Assembly (NCBI GenBank): GCA_958295715.1
Contig: OY282371.1
Location: 1,907,697 to 1,971,696, forward strand
From: an uncultured Dehalococcoidia bacterium
Lineage (GTDB): Bacteria; Chloroflexota; Dehalococcoidia; Lucifugimonadales; GCA-2712585
Reading direction: 5' to 3'
DNA: 64,000 bases
The notes under the pieces were generated by a model. The model saw only the letters and a program-made list of their open reading frames with translations. It did not search any database and was not told the DNA's origin. Position numbers and translations under genes: made by a program. Below are positions 25,651-34,183 of the stretch, one piece after another. The first letter of the stretch is position 1. Each line of letters opens with the position of its first letter.

Positions 25651-26560
25651 ACAGGCCAACGGACCTCAGACGACTCTTGGCCTCGTCGTAAACCCCGGCT
25701 GAGAGGGGGCCTCTGGCCGCGGCGGCCAGGTTCTCGCTCAGGTGGTCCGGGTTCTGCGTGCCGACTATAATGGTGTGGGCGTGGGGGTGGGACATGGTGA
25801 ACCGCAGCAGAAAGGCGGTGCGAGACTCCCCCTCCTCGCGCAGCTCGTCCAGGTTGGCCTCATCAAAGGCGTCCCACTTCTTACCGCCGCCGCTGAACAC
25901 GCGCGCCTCGGCCCCGGGGCCGGACCCCGGCTCTCCCTTGGCGACACCGCCCCTTATAATCGTCCCGCCGCCCGCCTCGGATATCTTGGTTATAATGTCG
26001 TGGTGCTCAGGCTCCAGGGCCGAGTAGGGTATCTGGAAAACGTCGTAGGCCCCGGTCGCCAGGTGCTTTTCCAGGTGGGGCAGAACGCTGGAGACGCCGA
26101 TGAAACGGGTCAGCCCCTTGGCCTTTATCTCCTGGAGGGTTTCGATGCACCCGTTCTCCTCAACGTCTTCCGCCGTGGGATTGTGGAGTTGGAGGATGTC
26201 CACGTGATCGGTTCCCAGGTTGCGGAGGCTCTCCTCCAGGCAGTCCAGCATGTCCTTTCTGGTGTAGCCGGCGAACTTGTCGGCGCTGCAACGCCCGTGG
26301 CCCGCTTTGGCGGCGAGAACGTACTGGTCGCGCCGCTTTCCAATGTACCGGCCCATCATCTCCTCGCTCCTGCCGTAGCACCAAGCGGTGTCTATGAAGT
26401 TGATGCCGGAGTCCAAGACGGCGTTGAGGATGTGGTCGGCCCGCTCCACGTTGGGCATACGGCCCCTCGCGTCGTCCGTCGCGGCCCCGCGAACCTCCAA
26501 GGCGCCGTAGCCCAACTGAGTCACCTCATAGTTGGTCCGGCCAAGAGTCATCTTACGCAT
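25637..26560 (-). CDS. Aldo/keto reductase
   Basis: This 307-residue NAD(P)H-dependent oxidoreductase shows the aldo/keto reductase tetrad: D57 and Y62 in FIDTAWCYGRSEE, K85 in VLAAKAGHG, and H126 in DILQLHNP. The N-terminus MRKMTLGRTNYEVTQLGYGA is typical. The ATG at 26558-26560 has GGAGG 7 bases upstream. The last codons (RSVGLSHGG) lie in the final unit of the 90-bp array, so the stop has been shaped by that duplication. Substrate unknown. Confidence 0.92.
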   Translation of the reverse strand: MRKMTLGRTNYEVTQLGYGALEVRGAATDDARGRMPNVERADHILNAVLDSGINFIDTAWCYGRSEEMMGRYIGKRRDQYVLAAKAGHGRCSADKFAGYTRKDMLDCLEESLRNLGTDHVDILQLHNPTAEDVEENGCIETLQEIKAKGLTRFIGVSSVLPHLEKHLATGAYDVFQIPYSALEPEHHDIITKISEAGGGTIIRGGVAKGEPGSGPGAEARVFSGGGKKWDAFDEANLDELREEGESRTAFLLRFTMSHPHAHTIIVGTQNPDHLSENLAAAARGPLSAGVYDEAKSRLRSVGLSHGG

Positions 26561-26673
26561 CTGGCGGCCTCCGAATAGTTTGATGTAAGCCCCGGCTCCG
26601 GGGCGTCCGCAACCAGCCCCCGCGGGCAGGGCAGGATGAACGCGGGTCCCGGCAGGGCCGTTGGGACGGGAAT

Positions 26674-27588
26674 TTAGCTGCCGATACCCGCCTGGCTCTG
26701 CGCCTGGCCGACGATGTCCACCCCCACCTTTTCGCCCCAAGCGGCCAGCAGTTGCTTGACGATGGGGCCAGGGACGTCTCCGGCGATGGGGCGGTTATCC
26801 AGCTTGGAGACGGGGAGGAGGCAGTGGCTGGTCCCTGATACGAAGGCCTCGTCGGCGGTGTAGGCGTCGTAAAGCTGGATATCCTCCAAAATGACGGGTA
26901 TGCCGAGGTTTTCGGCCAGTTCCAGGATGGCCTTGCGGGACACGCCCTGAAGGATGGCGCGGTCGCCAGCGGTCCTGAGGGCGCCGTCGGTGACTATCCA
27001 GAAGTTGAAGCCCGTGCCCTCTGAGATGTTGCCGTCCAGGTCGAGGAGGACGGGCCAGGAGTTGGGGTCTACGTCGGAGGCCTCAAGCTCGGCTAGGACG
27101 AAGTTCATACGGCTCTGGTGCTTCACCTTGGGGTCAAGGGAGTCGGGGTGATAGGAGCGGGTGCGGGCAAAGACCACGTGGCAGCCCTCGTCGTACAGGG
27201 AAGCGTACCGGCTGAAGTTCATGGGGTAGGCCCCCACGAACACGGTGGCCTGGGCCTTTTCCGTGACGGAGACGCCGCGGCCCCTGGTGATGACCTGGCG
27301 AACGTTGAAGTCGCCGCCCGGCGGGGCCAGATGCTTGTTGCGCTGGACGGCCTCCAAGGTGATGGCGTTCAACTCCTCCCTGGTGAGGCCGGGGTCAATC
27401 CTGGTGTACTTTAGGGAGCGGAAGAGGCGGTCCATGTGGCCGTCTAGGTCAAAGATTGTGCCGTTAAAGGTGCGGTCCACCTCAAACACGGCGTCGCCAA
27501 CCCTAAAGCCGCGGTCATCCATGCTAATCTTGCAGTCTTCCATGGGGATCCAGTCGCCGTTAAAGTATGCCAAAGGCTGTTCCGCCAT
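26674..27588 (-). CDS. Class IV aminotransferase (branched-chain aminotransferase-like)
   Basis: This 304-residue PLP enzyme would move amino groups between branched-chain or related amino acids and keto acids. Visible: YFNGDWIPMEDCKISMDDRG at the N-terminus, GDAVFEVDRTFNG, the PLP lysine K156 in DPKVKHQSRMN, the phosphate-binding region NISEGTGFNFWIV and the late VSGTSHCLLPV motif. The ATG at 27586-27588 has GGAGG 7 bases upstream. A D-amino acid transaminase or aminodeoxychorismate lyase cannot be excluded within the fold family. Confidence 0.88.
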   Translation of the reverse strand: MAEQPLAYFNGDWIPMEDCKISMDDRGFRVGDAVFEVDRTFNGTIFDLDGHMDRLFRSLKYTRIDPGLTREELNAITLEAVQRNKHLAPPGGDFNVRQVITRGRGVSVTEKAQATVFVGAYPMNFSRYASLYDEGCHVVFARTRSYHPDSLDPKVKHQSRMNFVLAELEASDVDPNSWPVLLDLDGNISEGTGFNFWIVTDGALRTAGDRAILQGVSRKAILELAENLGIPVILEDIQLYDAYTADEAFVSGTSHCLLPVSKLDNRPIAGDVPGPIVKQLLAAWGEKVGVDIVGQAQSQAGIGS

Positions 27589-27719
27589 TGCGTGTCCTCC
27601 TAATCTCAAGCCGGATAGCGCATTATACGGCAGTTGCCATTAGGCTTGTCAACTTTTGCGTCTTGAGGACTGCGACGGTTGGAAGCGGCTGCCGGCCACC
27701 GGCGGGGAGCGGTTGCCCC

Positions 27720-27892
27720 GTCCATCCATCCGCCATTCCCGCCCTCTTTCCCGTCATTCCCGCCCCTCTTTTCCGTCATTCCCGCGCAGGCGGGAAGGGC
27801 ACGTGTGCCCATTTTTGTTTTGGGGAGCGTTGGTTCTGCGTTGGGAATTTCTAGCCTCCCGACCCCCATTCCGTCATTCCCGCGCAGGCGGG
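27720..27892. repeat. Hairpin-repeat cluster before the IS30 element
   Basis: Contains a composite element (degenerate ATTCCC hairpin, then GGGCAC-GT-GTGCCC near 27793) and a GCAG-loop hairpin at about 27875-27894 that abuts the insertion sequence. Confidence 0.8.
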
Positions 27893-28884
27893 AATGTGAA
27901 TTCACATTTCAAGTGCAACACCTTGTTCCGGAAAGTTTCGGCTGGGGTCCGGTAGTCCAGACACTTGCGAGGGGTGTGGTTGTAGGCTTGGACCAGTTGG
28001 GTGAAGCGCTCCTCGGACACCGCCGCCAGGTCGGTCTTGCGGGGCAGGGTCCGCCGCAGCCGGCCAATGGCGTTCTCCACGCCGCCCTTCTGCCAGGGGG
28101 AGCGGGTGTCGCAGAAGAAGGTCTGGATGCCGAGGGCGTGGAGAAGGTGGTGGCGGGCGAACTCCGTGCCGTTGTCGAAGGTGACCGTCTGACGCCACTC
28201 CTGGGGCAAGGGTCCCAGGGCCTCGGCTATGGCAGTGGCGATAGGTCCCGCGGCCTTCCCCGGGGGCCGTAGGGCTATGAGCAGGCGGGTGCAGCGCTCG
28301 TGGAGGATGAGGACAACTTGGCCGTAGGCGCTGAAGAGCATGGTGTCGGCCTCCCAGTGGCCCGGCTTCTGGCGGTCATCCGCATCCTGAGGACGCTCTT
28401 CCAAGGGAAGGCGGTCGGGGATGAAGGACACGGAACTGCCGCCCCGGCGCCCCCGCCAGCCTCGTCTGGACTTGCGCCGGGGCAGGTAGAGCCGCCAGGA
28501 GTAGTCCTTCCTGCGGGCTATCTGGGCGTAAATGAACCGGTAGATAGACTCATGGGAGATGACCGTCCTTCCCTTCTCCAGGGCCAGCCGGCCGGACACC
28601 TGCTCCGGGGACCAGCCTAGCTCGAGACGGGCGAGGACATCCTCCCGAAGGGTGGGGTCGCGGGTCAGCCGGTGACCGTGCCAACGGCGGGCGTGGGCCT
28701 GTTGGTCGGCGTACTTGGGCCGGTAGCCGCCATTGGCCGAAGGATTGCGCTTCAACTCCCGAGCAACCGTTGATGGCGAGCGATCCAGAGCTGCCGCGAT
28801 TTGGCGGAGGGAGTGTCCCGTGGCATGTAGTCGGGCAATTTCACACCGTTCCACAATGTCGAGCTGCGTGTAGTGGAGTCCCAT
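27874..28884 (-). CDS. IS30-family transposase
   Basis: This 336-residue transposase has an N-terminal helix-turn-helix (SLRQIAAALDRSPSTVAREL near residues 25-44), then IS30-type spacing through GWSPEQVSGRLA and ISHESIYRFIYAQ. The DDE residues are visible in HWEADTM, VTFDNGTEF and GGVENAIGRLRR. The ATG lies 28 bases inside the right inverted repeat. The final residues after HLK are read past the left inverted repeat into a hairpin repeat, giving EFTFPPARE, so the stop codon is supplied by flanking DNA. Otherwise it looks intact. Confidence 0.95.
   Translation of the reverse strand: MGLHYTQLDIVERCEIARLHATGHSLRQIAAALDRSPSTVARELKRNPSANGGYRPKYADQQAHARRWHGHRLTRDPTLREDVLARLELGWSPEQVSGRLALEKGRTVISHESIYRFIYAQIARRKDYSWRLYLPRRKSRRGWRGRRGGSSVSFIPDRLPLEERPQDADDRQKPGHWEADTMLFSAYGQVVLILHERCTRLLIALRPPGKAAGPIATAIAEALGPLPQEWRQTVTFDNGTEFARHHLLHALGIQTFFCDTRSPWQKGGVENAIGRLRRTLPRKTDLAAVSEERFTQLVQAYNHTPRKCLDYRTPAETFRNKVLHLKCEFTFPPARE
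27893..27908. other. 16-bp perfect palindrome at the IS30 boundary
   Basis: AATGTGAATTCACATT is its own reverse complement and lies two bases outside the IS inverted repeat. The opposite flank reads CGTTTGTGAGTTTAGC, partly similar in inverted orientation, so it may be an outer part of the element rather than target DNA. Confidence 0.5.
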
Positions 28885-28912
28885 GGCAACACCTCAATTA
28901 AGTGTTGCACTT
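27911..28912 (-). mobile_element. IS30-family insertion sequence, apparently complete
   Basis: The 1002-bp element is bounded by perfect 11-bp inverted repeats AAGTGCAACAC and GTGTTGCACTT and carries one transposase gene. A clear target duplication was not found. The 28 bases outside the right end recur beside a partial copy at 32443-32471, so the true boundary may lie further out or a larger segment was copied. A 3' remnant is at 3691-3839 and a 5' remnant at 32345-32442. Confidence 0.88.
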
Positions 28913-29480
28913 CGTTTGTGAGTTTAGCGAATCCATCTTCTCCCCTCCGTTACACCAAGGGAACAGCGCGAATCCCCGGTGAGAGCCGGCCCCTTGCGGC
29001 CAGACTGGTTTAAGGTCTCCATCCCTTATTAGAGGGAGAGGCGGGGGTGGCCCTCGTAGACGTCCCTACGGGTGGGCTTGGGGCCTTGGCTTTGGTGTAT
29101 AAGGGGGATGGATTCCCGCCTGCGCGGGAATGACGGAAAGCCGGAGGGCGGCCACCCGAAGCCTACAACGCATAACCAACGCTCCTCAAAACTAAGTGGG
29201 CACACGTGCCCTTCCCGCCTGCGCGGGAATGACGGAAAGGAGGACGCGGGCGGTGGTAGCGAGCGTGACCGGTGGCCCCGGGGCTTGGGGCGTTGGCTTT
29301 GGGGTGTAAGGTTCCTGGATTCCCGTTTTCACGGGAATGACGGAAAGGAGGACGCGGGCGGTGGTAGCGAGCGTGGCGGTGGCCCCGGGGCTTGGGGCCT
29401 TGGCTTTGGGGTGTAAGGTTCCTGGATTCCCGCCTGCGCGGGAATGACGGATAAGAGAAGATGGGAAGGCCAGGCGGCCG
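28913..29480. repeat. Gene-free region with four hairpin repeats between IS30 and recJ
   Basis: 28913-29085 has no recognisable gene or RNA. From 29100 there are hairpins at about 29113, 29218, 29322 (TTTC loop) and 29432, a GGGCAC-AC-GTGCCC palindrome near 29200, and a 110-bp imperfect direct repeat (GGACGCGGGCGGTGGTAGCG at about 29242 and 29348). Confidence 0.8.
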
Positions 29481-31151
29481 CTACTCCCCGGAGGGGCGAA
29501 AATCCACCACGCGGAGGTTAAGCGTCTTCTCGCCCCGCCACGAGCCGGTGGATAGGGTATAGGCCACGTCCAACTCCCGGCTCTCGGGCGTCCGGCCGTT
29601 GCCCTGCCGGAAGGCCATGGCCGTCCAAGAGGCCCCGCCGTCGTTGAGCCGCAGGCGCAGGTGCTGCCCATCGGCCCCCACCGTGGAGGCGTTGATGAGC
29701 CTCATGCCCTTGCCCAGGAACACGGGGGTGGGATTCCCGGCGCCGAAGGGTTCCAGGGACTCCAACGCCTTGTAGGTCTCTCCCATAAGATCGGAGGGAC
29801 GGGCCTCGGCGTCTATGGATAGGACGGGCGCCGGCCGGGAGTCTCCCACAACCCGGCGCGCTACGGCCGTCAACCGCTCCTCCAGCGACGCCAAGTCCTT
29901 CCTCGCCATCACAAACCCGGCGGCCATGGGGTGGCCTCCGAACCGCTGGAACAGGTCTTGGCACTCGTTGAAGGACGCTATGACGTTGAAGGTGGGTATG
30001 CTTCGGGCGCTGGCGCGGGCTAGGTTCCCGTCGAGAGCGACCACCACGGCGGGCTTGTGGAACCGCTCCACCAGCCGGCTGGCGACCAGGCCGGATATGC
30101 CGGGCGAAAAGCTCTCGTGGCTGATTATCAGGATCGGCTCCCCGGTCTCGGCTTGGAGGAGGGCTTCCTCAAAGGCCTTCTCCGTGTTCTGCCTTCGCTC
30201 AAGGTTGAAGCCCTCTATCTGCGCGGCCAGGGCCTCCGCGTCATCGTCGGAGGTGGTGGTTAGGAGGCGGTAGCTGGATATGGCGTGCTGAAGCCTGCCG
30301 GAGGCGTTCAGGCGGGGGGCGATGATGAAGGATATGGCCTCGGTGTTTATGATGTCCGGCCTCAGGTAGGCGCGGCGGTACAGGGCCAGGAGACCGGGCG
30401 TCCGGGCCCTTTGCAACTCTTTGACGCCCTCTTTCACGATGGACCTGTTCTCTCCCTGCAAGGGCGCAACGTCGGCGACGGTCCCCATGGCGGCCAGGGC
30501 CAGCAGTTCGCGGGGCCAGGGCCGCTTGAGGCGTTGGCACAGGCCTTGGACCAGCTTGAAGGCCAGCCCCGCTCCCGTGAGCTCCTGAAAGGGGTACTCT
30601 GCCCCGGGGACCTTGGGGTCGATGACGGCCAGGGCGGGAGGCAGGGTGGCGGCGGGGGTGTGGTGGTCGGTGATGATGACGTCCATGCCAAGGTCGGCCG
30701 CCAGGCTGACCTCGCGGTGGGAGGTGACGCCGCAATCCACGGTGACGATGACGGATACGCCGGACTCCTTGAGGGCCTGGACGGCCTCCGAGTTGAGGCC
30801 GTGGCCCTCCCGGACGCGGTGGGGGATGTAGGGGGCGACCTTGGCGCCGAGTGTCTGCAACCCCTGGGTCAGGATGGCCGTGGCCGTCACGCCGTCAACG
30901 TCGAAGTCTCCGAACACCCCGACGGTCTGCCCTGACCGGATGGCCTCATCCAGGCGCGGCACGGCGGCGTCCATGCCGGGCAGGAGGAAGGGGTCGTGAA
31001 GGGACGGCGCCGAGTCGTCGAGAAAGGAGGAGACGGCTTGGGGGGTGTCGACCCCGCGGTTGTAGAGGACCTGGGCCGCCACGGGGGGCAGGCCGGCGCC
31101 CCGGATGAACTCCGGCGGCGCGGGGGGATATAGTCGCCATGTCTTTTTCAT
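29481..31151 (-). CDS. recJ: Single-stranded-DNA-specific exonuclease RecJ
   Basis: This 556-residue DHH-family nuclease degrades single-stranded DNA 5' to 3' in recombination and mismatch repair. The catalytic motifs are in order: VGVFGDFDVDGVTATAIL near residues 77-94, VTVDCGVTSH, DVIITDHHTP, and the DHHA1 motif FGGHPMAAGF. The C-terminal OB-like domain ends HLRLRLNDGG-SWTAMAF. Length fits RecJ. The ATG at 31149-31151 has only a weak AGGA upstream. Confidence 0.97.
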   Translation of the reverse strand: MKKTWRLYPPAPPEFIRGAGLPPVAAQVLYNRGVDTPQAVSSFLDDSAPSLHDPFLLPGMDAAVPRLDEAIRSGQTVGVFGDFDVDGVTATAILTQGLQTLGAKVAPYIPHRVREGHGLNSEAVQALKESGVSVIVTVDCGVTSHREVSLAADLGMDVIITDHHTPAATLPPALAVIDPKVPGAEYPFQELTGAGLAFKLVQGLCQRLKRPWPRELLALAAMGTVADVAPLQGENRSIVKEGVKELQRARTPGLLALYRRAYLRPDIINTEAISFIIAPRLNASGRLQHAISSYRLLTTTSDDDAEALAAQIEGFNLERRQNTEKAFEEALLQAETGEPILIISHESFSPGISGLVASRLVERFHKPAVVVALDGNLARASARSIPTFNVIASFNECQDLFQRFGGHPMAAGFVMARKDLASLEERLTAVARRVVGDSRPAPVLSIDAEARPSDLMGETYKALESLEPFGAGNPTPVFLGKGMRLINASTVGADGQHLRLRLNDGGASWTAMAFRQGNGRTPESRELDVAYTLSTGSWRGEKTLNLRVVDFRPSGE

Positions 31152-31249
31152 ATGCTAGTCCTGCCTTTGCCGCGACGCTCACGGCGGTGGGGGCGGCCCC
31201 CCCGGATGCGTGTCAGCCATCGCCGCCAAGGATATCACGGCTCCCGGAT

Positions 31250-31965
31250 TCCCGCCCGCCTCCCTCCGTCATTCCCGCCCTCCTCACTCGTCATTCCCGC
31301 GCAGGCGGGAAGGGCGCGGGCGCCCACTCAAGTTTTGAGGAGGGCCGGCTCTGAATTGGCGGCTTCATCAATTCCCGCCCTCCATCCGTCATTACCGCCC
31401 TCTTATCCGTCATTCCCGCGCAGGCGGGAATCCATCTTCCCTACCACCGCTGCGATAAGCCAACGACGCCTTGGCGCGTAGCTAGTCCCGTCGGGGTCAA
31501 ACCCGGGTGAGGGTCGCCCTTACTGGTAACGCTGGGATTTGGGGCCTTGGTTTGTGACGCAGGCTTCCTGGATTCCCGCCTGCGCGGGAATGACGGATGG
31601 GGTAGGCGGGAATGTCAGCGTGACGAGGGGTGAGGCGGCAACGGGGCCGGGGATGGATTCCCGCCTACGCGGGAATGACGGATGGGGAGAGTCGGGCATG
31701 TCAGCGTGACGAGGGGTGAGGCGGCAACGGGGGCGGGGATGGATTCCCGCCTGCGCGGGAATGACGGATAGGGGAGAGGCGGCAAGCCGAAGCCCCCAAC
31801 CCAGAACCAGCCCTCCTCAAAACAAAGTGGGCGCTCGCGCCCTTCCCGCCTGCGCGGGAATGACGGATAGGGGAGAGGCGGGAATGACAGGAGGTGGCTG
31901 GGATGCCAGGCAAGATGGGATGGATTCCCGCCTACGCGGAAATGACGGATAGGGGAGAGGCGGGT
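31250..31965. repeat. Dense hairpin-repeat region, partly duplicated downstream
   Basis: No gene is present between recJ and the fabF fragment. Hairpins lie near 31290, 31418, 31575, 31660, 31745, 31848 and 31930, with GGGCGC palindromes near 31313 and 31826. The unique stretch 31441-31600 (starting TACCACCGCTGCGATAAGCC) recurs almost unchanged at 32474-32633. Confidence 0.85.
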
Positions 31966-32013
31966 AGGCTAACGTAACGGAGGCCGGGGTTGCGCGTTGG
32001 CGGCGAGTAGGGA

Positions 32014-32349
32014 CTAAAAATTCTCCGGCCGGGTGAAGACCAGCACCGAGTTGTGGCCTCCGAACCCAAAGGAGTTGCTCACCACGGTCCTGAGTTCCTT
32101 GGGCCGGGATGCCCCCGCCGTGTAGTCCAAGTCGCAGTCGGGGTCCGGGTTCTCGAGGTTGATGGTGGGCGGAACCACGCCATCCTTCATGGCCATGATG
32201 CAGATGGCGGCCTCCAGGGCGCCGCCCGCGCCGAGGAGGTGTCCCGTCATAGACTTGGTGGAGCTTATCGGGATGCGGTGAGCCTCCTCGCCCAGGGCCA
32301 GCTTCAGGGCCAGGGTCTCCCGGCTGTCGTTTAGCGGTGTGGAGGTCCC
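32014..32349 (-). pseudogene. Duplicated 3' fragment of fabF
   Basis: Read on the minus strand this encodes the last ~110 codons of the KAS II gene found intact at 32816-34069, nearly identical to the stop codon: STKSMTGHLLGAGGALEAAI through SFGFGGHNSVLVFTRPENF. It has no 5' part; upstream it is fused to the left part of an IS30 element. The catalytic Cys and first His are missing, so no function is expected. Confidence 0.93.
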
Positions 32350-32442
32350 GTGGCATGTAGTCGGGCAATTTCACACCGTTCCACAATGTCGAGCTGCGTG
32401 TAGTGGAGTCCCATGGCAACACCTCAATTAAGTGTTGCACTT
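32345..32442 (-). mobile_element. 5' remnant of an IS30 element fused to the fabF fragment
   Basis: About 98 bases match the right end of the IS30 copy at 28815-28912, including the first codons (MGLHYTQLDIVERCEIARLH) and the terminal GTGTTGCACTT. The join to fabF falls in the 9 bases GTCCCGTGG that both parents share at this point, which points to a microhomology or short-repeat recombination. Confidence 0.92.
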
Positions 32443-32815
32443 CGTTTGTGAGTTTAGCAAATCCATCTTCTTACCACCGCTGCGATAAGCCAACGACGCC
32501 TTGGCGCGTAGCTAGTCCCGTCGGGGTCAAACCCGGGTGAGGGTCGCCCTTACTGGTAACGCTGGGATTTGGGGCCTTGGTTTGTGACGCAGGCTTCCTG
32601 GATTCCCGCCTACGCGGGAATGACGGATAGGAAAGAGGCGGCAAGCCGAAACCCCCAACGCAGAACCAGCCCTCCTCAAAACAAAGTGGGCGCTCGCGCC
32701 CTTCCCGCCTGCGCGGGTATGCCAACGTGACGGGGGGAGGGCGGGGATGGCGGTGGGAGGTGAGGAAGGGGTTCCGGCGGGGAGGCCGGGGTTGCGCGTT
32801 GGCGGCGAGTAGGGA
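32443..32815. repeat. Second copy of the recJ-fabF spacer
   Basis: 32443-32471 repeats the IS30 right flank (28913-28941). From 32474 the sequence repeats 31441-31600, then a hairpin near 32606, the composite element near 32690, and the last 35 bases before the fabF stop repeat 31980-32013. No gene is present. Confidence 0.88.
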
Positions 32816-34069
32816 CTAAAAATTCTCCGGGCGGGTGAAGACCAGCACCGAGTTGTGGCCTCCGAACCCAAAGGAGTTACTCACCACGGTCCTGAGCTCC
32901 TTGGGCCGAGATGCCCCCGCCGTGTAGTCCAGGTCGCAGTCAGGGTCCGGGTTCTCGAGGTTGATGGTGGGCGGCACCACGCCATCCTTCATGGCCATGA
33001 TGCAGATGGCGGCCTCCAAGGCGCCCCCCGCGCCGAGGAGGTGTCCCGTCATAGACTTGGTGGAGCTTATCGGGATGCGGTGGGCCTCCTCGCCCAGGGC
33101 CAGCTTGAGGGCCAAGGTCTCCCGGCTGTCGTTGAGGGGGGTGGAGGTCCCGTGGGCGTTGACGTAGTCGACCTCGGAGGTCTCCACGCCTGCGCGCTCC
33201 AAGGCCAGCTTCACGGCATTGGCCGCGCTTTCGCCGGTGGCCGCCGGTTCGGTGACGTGGTAGGCGTCTGAGGTGGCGGCGTATCCGGCCAGTTCCGCCA
33301 AGGGCTTCGCGCCGCGCCGCAAAAGGCTGTCGTGGCTCTCCAACACGAGTATCCCGGCGCCCTCTCCCATGACGAACCCGTCCCTTTCGGCGTCGAAGGG
33401 CCGGCTGGCCCTCTGCGGGGCGTCGTTGCGTCTCGACAGGGCGTGCATGTTGCCGAACCCGGCCACGGCCACGGGGCAGATGGGGGCCTCGCTGCCGCCG
33501 GCCAAGACCAGGTCCAGGTCGCCGCGGGCTATCATCTCGGCGCCGCTGCCGATGGCGTCGGCCCCGCTGGAGCAGGAGGATACGGAGCAGAAGTTGGGGC
33601 CGAGAGCGCCGGTCATCATGGAAATGTGGGCCGCGGCCATGTCCCCCAGCATCATGGGTATCAGGAAGGGGGAGACCCGGCTAGGCCCCTTGGAGAAGAG
33701 GACCTGCTGCTGCTGCGACAGGGTGAGGATGCCGCCGACGCCGCTTCCCACCAGGGCCGCCATGCGTCTCTTGTCCACGTTGTCGTCGTTCAACTCGGCC
33801 TGGTCGAGGGCCTCGCGGGCGGCCACGGCGGCCAGTTGGGTGAACCGGTCGGTGCGGCGGGCCCGCTTCCGGCCCAGGTGGGCGTCCGGGTCGAACCCCT
33901 TCACCTCGGCGGCTATGCGAACGGCGAACTCCTGGGCGTCGAAGGCGGTGATGTGGTCTACGCCGGAGGCGCCGGCCCGTATGCCGCTCCAAGTCGTCGG
34001 GGCGTCCAACCCCTGAGGGCTTACAACGCCCATGCCGGTCACAAAGACGCGGTTTCTAAAATTCGCCAC
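32816..34069 (-). CDS. fabF: 3-oxoacyl-ACP synthase II (KAS II)
   Basis: This 417-residue enzyme elongates fatty acids by decarboxylative condensation of malonyl-ACP. The active-site cysteine is C166 in VSSCSSGADAIGSG; the two histidines are in VNAHGTSTPLND and STKSMTGHLLGAGG, with the conserved lysine beside the second. The C-terminal SFGFGGHNSVLVF is typical. The start is GTG with AGGA about 8 bases upstream. No acyl carrier protein or other fab gene is adjacent; the radical SAM gene 114 bases upstream may share its transcript. Its 3' third has been duplicated downstream. Confidence 0.96.
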   Translation of the reverse strand: MANFRNRVFVTGMGVVSPQGLDAPTTWSGIRAGASGVDHITAFDAQEFAVRIAAEVKGFDPDAHLGRKRARRTDRFTQLAAVAAREALDQAELNDDNVDKRRMAALVGSGVGGILTLSQQQQVLFSKGPSRVSPFLIPMMLGDMAAAHISMMTGALGPNFCSVSSCSSGADAIGSGAEMIARGDLDLVLAGGSEAPICPVAVAGFGNMHALSRRNDAPQRASRPFDAERDGFVMGEGAGILVLESHDSLLRRGAKPLAELAGYAATSDAYHVTEPAATGESAANAVKLALERAGVETSEVDYVNAHGTSTPLNDSRETLALKLALGEEAHRIPISSTKSMTGHLLGAGGALEAAICIMAMKDGVVPPTINLENPDPDCDLDYTAGASRPKELRTVVSNSFGFGGHNSVLVFTRPENF

Positions 34070-34183
34070 GCGTCACTTTCCTATATGGGAACGCGTCAGC
34101 CCTTGCCGCCGGGCTGCCTTGGCGCTTTGTTGACGCCGGCTGTTGGAACTGGGCTGTCACAGGCGCAGGGCCAAACTTCCCGC

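Noticed and set aside
28922-29080. Cobalamin or SAM riboswitch
   Set aside because: GC-rich words resemble fragments of such elements but conserved cores are absent and no gene follows in the right orientation.
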